64,000 nt of DNA from Actinacidiphila acidipaludis (GTDB lineage: Bacteria; Actinomycetota; Actinomycetes; Streptomycetales; Streptomycetaceae): assembly GCF_019890725.1 (NCBI RefSeq), contig NZ_JAINZZ010000002.1:62001-126000 (forward strand), given 5' to 3'. Each line of letters opens with the position of its first letter. The first letter of the stretch is position 1. Shown here one piece after another: positions 56,279-63,010 of this stretch. A program made the position numbers and the translations under genes. The notes under the pieces are model-generated. The model had not been told where the DNA came from. It ran no database searches and saw only the letters and a program-made list of their open reading frames with translations.

Positions 56279-56308
56279 GTTAACCGGAGGTGAACTACCC
56301 CGGGTGAC
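56279..56308 (-). promoter_or_regulatory. Candidate GlnR box before glnII
   Basis: On the minus strand GTCAC, GTTCAC and GTTAAC follow each other (plus-strand positions 56304-56308, 56290-56295 and 56279-56284). The last two lie exactly 11 bp apart, the half-site spacing of GlnR boxes. glnII is a known GlnR target in Streptomyces. The first half-site is out of exact phase. Confidence 0.5.
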
Positions 56309-56449
56309 CAGCGGCTACGGCACTTGGGTCCCGTCCGTCCCAGCCTCGCCACGCGTCCCGTCGGGCACCCGCCGCGCCTCCCCGCGAACACCCGCAGCGC
56401 ACCGCCGCGGACCCGGCGGCCTGCGGGAACGGACCGTTAGGCTCAGCGC

Positions 56450-56824
56450 ATGCCACACATCAGCCTCGAGTACACCGCCAACCTCGCCGGCTCGGTCGAC
56501 CTCCCCGCGCTCGCCGAGGACCTCCACCGGGCGATCGTCGCCGTCGCCGACGGCCGCGCCGGGGGCTGCAAGACCCGTTTCATGCGCCACGACGACTACT
56601 ACATCGCCGACGGCGCCCCCCACTACGCGATGCTGCACGCCGAGATCGCCCTGCTGTCCGGCCGCACCCCCGAGACCAAGCGCGAGCTCTCCGAGGCGGC
56701 TCTGGTCCTGCTGCGCAAGCACACCACCCCCGCCCCGCAGTTCGAGGTCCAGTTCTCGGTGGACATCCGCGACCTCGACCGCGACGCCTACACCCGCCAC
56801 GAAGACCTCCGGACGCAGGCGTGA
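56450..56824 (+). CDS. 5-carboxymethyl-2-hydroxymuconate isomerase-like tautomerase
   Basis: A 124-residue protein of the CHMI group (tautomerase superfamily): it starts MPHISLEYTANL, leaving the catalytic Pro1 after Met removal. It continues with CKTRFMRHDDYYIADG and FVHAEIALLSGR-like (MLHAEIALLSGRTPETKREL). CHMI isomerises a ring-cleavage product of homoprotocatechuate. No other gene of that pathway is nearby, so the in vivo substrate is open. ATG 56450 is preceded by little Shine-Dalgarno sequence. The stop overlaps the start of the next gene (GTGA), so the two are translated together. It is divergent from glnII. Confidence 0.8.
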   Translation: MPHISLEYTANLAGSVDLPALAEDLHRAIVAVADGRAGGCKTRFMRHDDYYIADGAPHYAMLHAEIALLSGRTPETKRELSEAALVLLRKHTTPAPQFEVQFSVDIRDLDRDAYTRHEDLRTQA

Positions 56825-57735
56825 CGCCCGCCGCGCCGCTGCGGGTCGGGCTCCTCGGCACCGGTCCGTGGGCCCGCTTCACCCACGGACCGGCGCTCGC
56901 CGCGCACCCCGCCGTGGAGTTCGCCGGGGTCTGGGGCCGTCGGCCGGAGGCCGCCGCCGAGGTGGCGAAGCTGTTCGGCACCCGCGCCTACGGTGACGCC
57001 GACGCCCTCATCGCCGACGTCGACGCGGTGGCGATCGCCCTGCCGCCCGGCCCCCAGGCCGAGTTGGCGGCCCGGGCGGCGCACGCCGGACGGCACCTGC
57101 TGCTCGACAAACCGCTCGCCGCGACCGTCGAGGACGCCCGCGCGGTGGCCGAGGCGGTCGAGGCCGCCGGAGTGCGCTCGGTGGTCTTCTTCACGCTGCG
57201 CTTCGACGAGGGGAGCGCCCGCTGGATCGAGACGCAGGCCGCCGCCGCGCGCGGCACCGCCGACGGCCACGCCGCCGGGAACTGGTTCACCGGCCGCGCC
57301 GACTGGTACGGCGCGGTGTTCAGCGACGACGCCAGCCCCTTCGCCGACTCGCCGTGGCGGCGGGAGAAGGGCGGCCTGTGGGACGTCGGCCCGCACGCCC
57401 TGTCGGTGCTGATCCCGGTGCTCGGGGACGTCACCGAGGTGCGGGCGGCCCACGGTCCCGGCGACGCCGTCCACCTGACGTTCCGTCATGACAGCGGCGC
57501 CTCCAGCACGGCGCTGCTCACCCTCACCGCTCCGCCCGCGGCGGCCGGCGTGGCCATCGAGTTCCGCGGCACGCCCGGCGTTGCGGTGTATCCCGACGGT
57601 GTGAGCGGGCCCGCCGCCGACGCGTTCGCCCGGGCCGTGGACGCGCTCACGGACGGGACCCCGCACCCGTGCGACGCGCGGTTCGGGCTGCGGGTCACCG
57701 AGATCCTCGCGGCGGCGGAGGCGGCGCTGACCTGA
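56821..57735 (+). CDS. Gfo/Idh/MocA-family NAD(P)-dependent oxidoreductase
   Basis: A 304-residue dehydrogenase. The N-terminal Rossmann fold carries VGLLGTGPWARFTH (GxGxxA-type dinucleotide loop), VDAVAIALPPGPQAELAA, and HLLLDKPLAATVEDA, in which the Glu of the usual EKP motif is replaced by Asp (DKP). The C-terminal beta-sheet domain (GLWDVGPHALSVLIP) provides the substrate pocket, with the conserved Asp-His of GG-x-DxGxH. GTG 56821 overlaps the isomerase stop by GTGA. Substrate probably a sugar or cyclitol derivative, but the coupling to a CHMI-like isomerase leaves it open. Confidence 0.85.
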   Translation: MTPAAPLRVGLLGTGPWARFTHGPALAAHPAVEFAGVWGRRPEAAAEVAKLFGTRAYGDADALIADVDAVAIALPPGPQAELAARAAHAGRHLLLDKPLAATVEDARAVAEAVEAAGVRSVVFFTLRFDEGSARWIETQAAAARGTADGHAAGNWFTGRADWYGAVFSDDASPFADSPWRREKGGLWDVGPHALSVLIPVLGDVTEVRAAHGPGDAVHLTFRHDSGASSTALLTLTAPPAAAGVAIEFRGTPGVAVYPDGVSGPAADAFARAVDALTDGTPHPCDARFGLRVTEILAAAEAALT

Positions 57736-57832
57736 CACGGGGGCGTGCCCCGGCGCAAGTTGGGACAAAGGATCACGCTCCGGACCGGCCGCAACCCTTC
57801 CGGCGGCCGCCGTGGGTGTCTATGGTCGAAAC

Positions 57833-58198
57833 ATGAGGCCTGCGGACTGGTGGTCGATCGAGATCCTGGACGCCGAGCACGCGATGACCTCGGCGGCGGA
57901 CTGGCGTGACGCTTACGCGCAATCGCTGGCCGAGTCGCTGGTCACCAACGGCGCGTCGTCCTGGGAGTGGTACACGTTCAGCTGGGGAGTCGTGCTCGAG
58001 GTGGCGTTCACCGAGGAGCGGGCCTGGCAGGACTGGAAGGCGCTGCCCGGCACCCGGGCGGCACTCGACGCGGTGCCCGACCCGCTGGCCGGGCTGCTGG
58101 TGCACCGCGGTCACGGCGGGGCGTCCGGCAGGTACGTGCCCCGGACGCCCGCGATCCCGCCCGCCGCGGACCGGGTGGCGCTGCCCGAGCCCTTCTGA
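57833..58198 (+). CDS. Conserved actinobacterial protein of unknown function
   Basis: A 121-residue soluble protein starting MRPADWWSIEILDAEHAMTS and containing DWRDAYAQSLAESLVTNGAS, EWYTFSWGVVLEVAF and ALDAVPDPLAGLLVHRG. I recognise the pattern from other Streptomyces genomes but know no function. It has no membrane segment or metal motif; the Trp-rich start and the central strand-like block suggest a small alpha/beta fold. ATG 57833 is the only start consistent with the conserved N-terminus. It stands alone, 97 bp after the oxidoreductase gene. Confidence 0.75.
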   Translation: MRPADWWSIEILDAEHAMTSAADWRDAYAQSLAESLVTNGASSWEWYTFSWGVVLEVAFTEERAWQDWKALPGTRAALDAVPDPLAGLLVHRGHGGASGRYVPRTPAIPPAADRVALPEPF

Positions 58199-58310
58199 AC
58201 CGGCCGGCGCCCGAACCCTCTGAGCCGGTCGGGGGATTTTCCCGGCCCGCCCGGCGGACGGAGCCGCGAACTCCGGAACAGCCGCCAGGACCGCGTAGTT
58301 GGGTGAGGTC

Positions 58311-59321
58311 ATGAGAGCCATCACCTACACCACCACCGGCGGCCCCGACGTCCTCACCCTGACCGGGGACCGGCCGGTCCCCGAGCCGGGCACCGGCGAG
58401 GTGCGCGTCGCGGTCCACGTGTCCGGGGTCAACCCGACCGACTGGAAGCAGCGGCAGTCGGGATCCGTGAGCGGAACCCAGGTACCCGGTCAGGACGGCG
58501 CCGGTGTCATCGACGCGGTCGGGCCCGGAGTGCCCGCCGAACGCGTCGGCGAGCGGGTCTGGCTGTGGGAGGCCGCGTACCAGCGGGCCGACGGCACCGC
58601 GCAGGAGTTCACCGTGCTGCCGTCCCGGCAGGCGAGCCCGCTGCCCGGCCACGCCTCCTTCGACCTCGGTGCGAGCCTCGGCATCCCCTTCCTCACCGCC
58701 CACCGCGCGCTGACCGTCGCCGACGGCGGACCGCAGCGGCTCGCGCCGGGCGCGCTGAGCGGCCGCACGGTGCTGGTCGCCGGCGGCGCCGGAGCGGTCG
58801 GCAACGCGGCGATCCAGCTCGCCCGGTGGGCGGGCGCCACCGTCGTCACCACGGTCAGCAGCCCGGAGAAGGCGGCGCTCGCCGCGGCGGCCGGCGCGCA
58901 CCATGTCGTCGACTACCGCGCACAGGACGCGGAGACGGAGATCCGGGGGATCGCGCCGGACGGCGTCCACCTCGTGGTGGAGGTCGCGCCCGCGGCGAAC
59001 GCGGCGCTCGACGTGGCCGTGACCGCGCCGGACGCCGTCGTCGCCTTCTACGCCGACGACGCGGCGACCGTCGCGGTCCCCGTCCGGCCGTCCATGAGCG
59101 GGAACCTGCGCTGGCAGGGCGTGATGGTCTACCGGGTCCCCACGGCCGCCAAGGACCACGCGGTCGCCGCGGTCACCGCCGCCCTCGCCGACGACGCGCT
59201 GCGGGTGGGCGAGGGCGCCGGCCTGCCGCTGCACCACTTCCCGCTCGACGGGACGGGGGCGGCCCACGCCGCCGTGGAGTCGGGCAAGGTCGGGAAGGTG
59301 CTGGTCACCGTCGCGTCCTGA
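58311..59321 (+). CDS. Zinc-free medium-chain quinone oxidoreductase
   Basis: A 336-residue NADPH-dependent quinone reductase/enoyl reductase-like enzyme of the MDR superfamily. The GroES-like domain starts MRAITYTTTGGPDVLTL and carries VSGVNPTDWKQRQSG and VPGQDGAGVIDAVGPGV. The nucleotide domain has VLVAGGAGAVGNAAIQLARW (AxxGxxG loop). Cys residues that would bind structural or catalytic zinc are absent, so it belongs to the zeta-crystallin/QOR branch. ATG 58311 has GGTGAGG upstream. An ArsR-type regulator follows 80 bp downstream on the same strand and may control it. Confidence 0.88.
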   Translation: MRAITYTTTGGPDVLTLTGDRPVPEPGTGEVRVAVHVSGVNPTDWKQRQSGSVSGTQVPGQDGAGVIDAVGPGVPAERVGERVWLWEAAYQRADGTAQEFTVLPSRQASPLPGHASFDLGASLGIPFLTAHRALTVADGGPQRLAPGALSGRTVLVAGGAGAVGNAAIQLARWAGATVVTTVSSPEKAALAAAAGAHHVVDYRAQDAETEIRGIAPDGVHLVVEVAPAANAALDVAVTAPDAVVAFYADDAATVAVPVRPSMSGNLRWQGVMVYRVPTAAKDHAVAAVTAALADDALRVGEGAGLPLHHFPLDGTGAAHAAVESGKVGKVLVTVAS

Positions 59322-59401
59322 GCCCTGCGGCGTCCGCCGCGCCGTTCCCGCGCCGCCGTCGTTCGGTGCGGGGCGAACGGTGACGGGAGCAGGATGGGGG
59401 G

Positions 59402-60142
59402 ATGGACACGCACCTGACCGCCGACCCGGGAGCGTCCGGCCTCGCGGCGCTCGCCGGGCTGCTGGCGGACGAGACACGCGCCGCGGTCTGCCTGGCCCTG
59501 CTCGACCGGCGCGCCCGGACCGGGGCCGAGCTCGCCCGGTACTGCGGGGTGGCGCCGTCGACCATGAGCGAGCACCTCTCGCGGCTGGTCGACGGCGGTC
59601 TGCTCGTGCGGGAACGGCAGGGCCGGCACGGGTACGTGCGGCTCGCCGGGCCGGACGCGGCCGCCTTCGTCGAGGACCTGGCCGCCCGGGTGGCGGCCCC
59701 GGTCTCCGCGCCCGCCGGGGGACTGCGGGCGCACAGCGCCGGCCGGGCGATGGCCCGTGGCCGCACCTGCTACGACCACCTCGCCGGGCGTCTGGGCGTG
59801 GCGGTCACCGACGCGATGACCGCGCGCGGGATGCTCCGGCAGGACACCGGGTTCGCGCTGACCGAGGACGGGGTCGCCTGGCTCACCGGGCTCGGCGCGG
59901 ACCTGGCGGGCCGGCCGTCCTCCCGCCGCCCCCTGGCGCGGTCCTGCCTGGACTGGACCGAACGCCGCCCGCACCTGGCCGGCACCGCGGGGGCCGAACT
60001 GTGCCGCCTGGTGCTGGACCGCGGCTGGGCCCGGCGCGTCGGCACCGGCCGGGCGGTCAGGGCGACGCCGCTGGGCGAGCGGGAACTCGCCCGCACGCTG
60101 GGGATTCCCGCCGGCACGCTCGATCCGGAGGGCGAGGGGTAG
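59402..60142 (+). CDS. ArsR-family winged-helix regulator
   Basis: A 246-residue transcription factor. The N-terminal winged helix holds LAGLLADETRAAVCLALLDR, ARYCGVAPSTMSEHLSRLVD (recognition helix) and the wing GLLVRERQGRHGYVRLAG. The C-terminal 130 residues (ARGRTCYDHLAGRLGVAVTD, SCLDWTERRPHLAGTAGAEL) match the effector part of long ArsR proteins that sense small molecules rather than metals. The Cys pair (C in RGRTCYDH and SCLDW) is conserved in this group. It probably regulates the quinone oxidoreductase upstream; no operator could be assigned. Confidence 0.85.
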   Translation: MDTHLTADPGASGLAALAGLLADETRAAVCLALLDRRARTGAELARYCGVAPSTMSEHLSRLVDGGLLVRERQGRHGYVRLAGPDAAAFVEDLAARVAAPVSAPAGGLRAHSAGRAMARGRTCYDHLAGRLGVAVTDAMTARGMLRQDTGFALTEDGVAWLTGLGADLAGRPSSRRPLARSCLDWTERRPHLAGTAGAELCRLVLDRGWARRVGTGRAVRATPLGERELARTLGIPAGTLDPEGEG

Positions 60143-60178
60143 CGGCCTGCGCGGGGCGGTGCAGCGGGGCTCGCTTTT

Positions 60179-60189
60179 CCCCCCCCCCC
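60179..60189. other. Run of eleven C after TTTT
   Basis: TTTT followed by eleven C residues (60179-60189) lies in the 72-bp gap between the convergent ArsR-type and Clp-N genes. Long C-runs are prone to slippage and to sequencing error; the exact length should not be trusted. Confidence 0.6.
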
Positions 60190-60214
60190 GACGCCGCCGC
60201 CGGCGGAGCGTTCG

Positions 60215-60697
60215 TCAGGCCGCGGCGAGGCGGGCGCGCACCTGGTCCGGGGCGATGGACAGCGTCGTCAGCAGGTCGGCCGCCGGGTCCGGGTGGCGGG
60301 CGCCCAGCAGGGCCAGCAGCAGGTGGCGCGGCTCGATGCGGCGGCCGCGCCGCTCACCCTGCGCCTGCGCCTTGGCCTCGGTGATCGCGGCGCGGGCCGC
60401 GGAGTTGAGGCTCACCAGACGCCGGGCCCGCACCGGCGGCGGCGCGAGCGGGGTGCCGAGCCGGACGCCGATCGCGGCGAGCGCGGCCCGGTCAAGCTCG
60501 TCCAGCGCGGCGCGCCCCTGGGCCAGGGTCACGCCCAGCGCGCGGGCCGGCGGGGCGGAGCCGTCGTGGAGGAGTGCGAGCAGCAGGTGGTCCGTGCCGA
60601 TCCGGCGGTCCCCGCGCAGGAGCGCCTCCTCGCGGGCGTGTTCCATGACGTGCTTGAGCCGCGCGTGCGCGGACGTGGTTCCGGGGTTCTCGGACAT
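60215..60697 (-). CDS. Clp N-terminal-domain protein
   Basis: A 160-residue stand-alone Clp-N protein with two Clp-N repeats: HARLKHVMEHAREEALLRGD and GTDHLLLALLHDGSAPPARAL, then VSLNSAARAAITEAKAQAQG and EPRHLLLALLGARHPDPAAD. There is no AAA+ ATPase domain. In ClpC/ClpA this domain binds substrates and adaptors, so a free copy may be an adaptor or a decoy. ATG 60697 lies 6 bp after the stop of the small HTH gene, so the two form one transcript under the twin operators at 60901-60947. ClpC-like partners are not in the window. Confidence 0.85.
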   Translation of the reverse strand: MSENPGTTSAHARLKHVMEHAREEALLRGDRRIGTDHLLLALLHDGSAPPARALGVTLAQGRAALDELDRAALAAIGVRLGTPLAPPPVRARRLVSLNSAARAAITEAKAQAQGERRGRRIEPRHLLLALLGARHPDPAADLLTTLSIAPDQVRARLAAA

Positions 60698-60703
60698 CGG
60701 CCC

Positions 60704-60898
60704 TCACTTCCCGTACTTGGCGTGCACCGACTGGCGGGACACCCCGAGGGCGTCCCCGATCTGCTCCCATGACCAGCCCTGTTCGCGGGCCAGTGCGACG
60801 TGTGCGGCCTCGACCTGCTCGGCGAGGCGGTGCAGTGCGCCGACGGCGCGCAGGCCGACGGCGGGGTCGTCCGTGTTCACGACAGCGGTCAGGTCCAT
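60704..60898 (-). CDS. Small helix-turn-helix regulator paired with the Clp-N gene
   Basis: A 64-residue protein, MDLTAVVNTDDPAVGLRAVG at the start, ending with a helix-turn-helix (GWSWEQIGDALGVSRQSVHA) and KYGK. The HTH is the whole functional core; the first 30 residues form a helix that probably dimerises (HRLAEQVEAAHVALAREQ). ATG 60898 is 2 bp from the end of a 20-bp perfect-arm operator, leaving no room for a ribosome site, so the message may be leaderless. It almost certainly binds that operator and represses its own gene. Confidence 0.8.
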   Translation of the reverse strand: MDLTAVVNTDDPAVGLRAVGALHRLAEQVEAAHVALAREQGWSWEQIGDALGVSRQSVHAKYGK

Positions 60899-60900
60899 GT

Positions 60901-60947
60901 CTGTCAGTCTGGACTGACAGATGCAGCGATGTCAATCCAGACTGACA
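60901..60947. promoter_or_regulatory. Twin operators between the HTH gene and the DUF5990 gene
   Basis: Site 1 CTGTCAGTC-TG-GACTGACAG (60901-60920) is an inverted repeat with 9-bp arms. Site 2 TGTCAATC-CA-GACTGACA (60930-60947) is the same site with one arm mismatch. Centres are 28 bp apart. They occupy the divergent region between starts at 60898 (leftward) and 60964 (rightward), so they can control both genes. Confidence 0.75.
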
Positions 60948-60963
60948 AGCGGGCGGCCGGGGG

Positions 60964-61446
60964 ATGGCCCACAATGGCCGGGTGACCTCCGTGACCCTGA
61001 CGCTGGAAGGCGAGCGGCTGCCCGGGCGCAGCTGCGGCGCGGCTCCGGGCTTCCCGGGCTACGACGGCATCCATGTCGGCGTCCAGCGCCGGGCGAAGCC
61101 GGGGGAGTTGCTCGGGCTCACGCCGGGCGACGCGCGGCGGGCCACCTGGACGCTGGAGTGCGCGGCCGGGCCCGCGCCGGACGGCACGACCGAGCTGACC
61201 GGCCGCTACGTCCAGGGCCGGCCCGGCGATCGCTTCGTCTACCTGTCGTGGGGCACGGTCGGCGAGGACGGCGCCTTCACCATGTTCCGGCGCGCCAAGC
61301 TCATGCTGGGCGCGATCGCCCCGGCCGTGCTGGCCGCCGCCGTCGGCTCGGGACGGCTGACCGGCCGGCTGGGCCTCACCGACGCCAAGGGGCATCCGCT
61401 GTGCGCCCGCGTGGTCCCGCCCGCCATCCGCTGGACGGCGGGCTGA
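60964..61446 (+). CDS. DUF5990-family protein
   Basis: A 160-residue protein matching DUF5990 by its central blocks: IHVGVQRRAKPGELLGLTPG, ATWTLECAAGP, RFVYLSWGTVGEDGAFTMFR and RAKLMLGAI, ending LTDAKGHPLCARVVPPAIRW. The family is common in actinobacteria with unknown function. The start may be ATG 60964 (used) or GTG 60982 (VTSVTLTLEGERL). It lies divergently from the small HTH gene with both operators just upstream, so it is probably in the same regulon as the Clp-N gene. Tandem 23-bp repeats follow its stop. Confidence 0.75.
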   Translation: MAHNGRVTSVTLTLEGERLPGRSCGAAPGFPGYDGIHVGVQRRAKPGELLGLTPGDARRATWTLECAAGPAPDGTTELTGRYVQGRPGDRFVYLSWGTVGEDGAFTMFRRAKLMLGAIAPAVLAAAVGSGRLTGRLGLTDAKGHPLCARVVPPAIRWTAG

Positions 61447-61480
61447 GACGCGCCCGCTGAGGTGGGCCCGGCCGGGACCC

Positions 61481-61572
61481 CGGCTCCCAGGGTGAGCGGA
61501 AGGCGGCTCCCAGGGCGAGCGGAAGGCGGCTCCCAGGGTGAGCGGAAGGCCGCTCCTAGGGTGAGCGGAAGG
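61481..61572. repeat. Four 23-bp tandem repeats reaching into the end of the beta-lactamase-like gene
   Basis: The unit CGGCTCCCAGGGTGAGCGGA plus AGG starts at 61481, 61504, 61527 and 61550, with single-base changes in copies 2 and 4. The stop codon of the convergent gene (61556-61558 on the minus strand) lies inside the last copy, and its last five sense codons are repeat sequence. The tract separates two convergent stops (61446 and 61556). Confidence 0.8.
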
Positions 61573-62629
61573 CGTCGGCCGCGGCCGAGGCCGCCCGCTC
61601 GACGAGGTCGATGCCGTCCCGCTCCGAGCCCTGCCCCGAGGACAGCACCGCGATCAGCATGCGGTGTCCGTCGTGGACGACCTGCCCGATGCTGTTGACG
61701 TCCCACAGTCCGGTCTGCGTGCGCTGCAGCCAGCCGTTCTTGAGCGCGTAGCCCGCGTCGTCGGAGTCCGCGGCCGACACCCCCCACGTCTGGGTGGCGG
61801 TCACCGCGCCCATCAGGCCCGCTACGTAGGCACGGGACGCGCTCGACAGCGGTGACCCGGACGCCACGAACACCGCTCGGAGCAGCGTGAGTTGGTCGGC
61901 CGGGGTGGTCTGCGTGAGTCCCCACAGCTCGCCACTGCCGGGAGAGGTGTGGTCCAGCCCCAGCGTGCGGTTGGCGGCGTCCAGGCCGGCGGCCCGGCCT
62001 ATGGCGTCCCACAGCGCGGTGGCCGCGTCGTTGTCGCTCTGCTCGATCATCACCGCGGCCAGCGCACGCTCGTTCGCGGTGAGACGGGTGCCGGCGTGCT
62101 GGGCCTGCAGCAGCAGCGCGGCCAGGATGTCGACCTTGACGATGCTCGCCGTGTCGTAGGTGTTGCCGTCGTCGTCGCTGGTGTCGTACGCGGCGGAGGA
62201 GTCCGCGTCGTCGTCCAGGTCGGTGACGGCCACGGCGAGGTCGCCGTCCGCGGGCAGCGCGTCGATCGCCCGCCGCACCGCCGTGGCGGCCGATCGGGTC
62301 GCGGTGGCCGTCGGCGTCGGCGGCGACGTCGACGACGTGGCCGGGGACTCCGTCGGGGGAGTGGCCGAAGAAGAGGCCCTGGGAGCGGCGGACTTGGAGG
62401 TCGCTGTGGGAGCCGGTGGGCTCCCCGCGCCGCCGGTCGTCGCCCCGGCCGGCTTCGCGTCGGAGCCCGCGCGGGCCGACGGCGACTGCGTGATCGTGGC
62501 CAGGGTCAGCACCGCCATGGCGGCGAGCGCGGTCACCGACACCATCAGCGGCCTGGCCCACGCCGGCGCGGGCCGTGCCGCCGGCCCGCCCTCACCGTCC
62601 TCGCGGGACGGTGGCCGTTCCGTTCTCAT
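61556..62629 (-). CDS. Exported class A beta-lactamase-like serine hydrolase
   Basis: A 357-residue protein with one N-terminal membrane segment (PLMVSVTALAAMAVLTLATI, residues about 28-50), a Pro/Thr/Ser-rich linker (about 55-115) and a beta-lactamase fold. Active-site motifs are SIVK (nucleophile Ser and Lys), SDN in IEQSDNDAAT, and KNGW in the place of KTG. The KNGW variant is usual in the beta-lactamase-related group of Streptomyces that are not known to give resistance. ATG 62629 is chosen by the signal segment. It is anchored rather than secreted if the segment is not cleaved. Divergent from the GH71/GH99-like gene. Confidence 0.78.
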   Translation of the reverse strand: MRTERPPSREDGEGGPAARPAPAWARPLMVSVTALAAMAVLTLATITQSPSARAGSDAKPAGATTGGAGSPPAPTATSKSAAPRASSSATPPTESPATSSTSPPTPTATATRSAATAVRRAIDALPADGDLAVAVTDLDDDADSSAAYDTSDDDGNTYDTASIVKVDILAALLLQAQHAGTRLTANERALAAVMIEQSDNDAATALWDAIGRAAGLDAANRTLGLDHTSPGSGELWGLTQTTPADQLTLLRAVFVASGSPLSSASRAYVAGLMGAVTATQTWGVSAADSDDAGYALKNGWLQRTQTGLWDVNSIGQVVHDGHRMLIAVLSSGQGSERDGIDLVERAASAAADAFRSP

Positions 62630-63010
62630 GGCGTGACCGTACGAACGGATTCTGGGGTTCTGGTGAGAGATGCGGCTGCTGTCCGTGAGATCCCGATGAA
62701 TCCTCCGCCGGGCCGGACGCGGCTCCCGGCGCCGGTTCCGCGGCGCGCCCGGTCGCGGGTCCGGTCCGGACTCCCGGCGGTCCGCCTCGCCGACCGCGAC
62801 CGGCGGGCCGCCCCACACGTCCCGCCCGCCCCTGCCGACCAAGCTGGGTGTTTCTTGCGGGAGTTGTGCCTATTCTTTCGCTTGCTACGCGGAGTATTGC
62901 CGTGAAGTCATCGGGTCGTTACGATCCCCGGCACCAGACTTCCGGACCGCTGCCGATCCCCCCATCCCCGTGCGGCGGCGGGAGTTGACCACCGATCGGA
63001 GGAGTCCAGA
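62630..63010. other. 381-bp divergent region before the GH71/GH99-like gene
   Basis: No gene is supportable. The right part (62845-62905) is less GC-rich and promoter-like, with CTTGCGG (62854-62860) and a CTTGCT string about 27 bp later that recall the sugar-operon half-sites elsewhere in the window. This similarity is weak. Confidence 0.35.
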
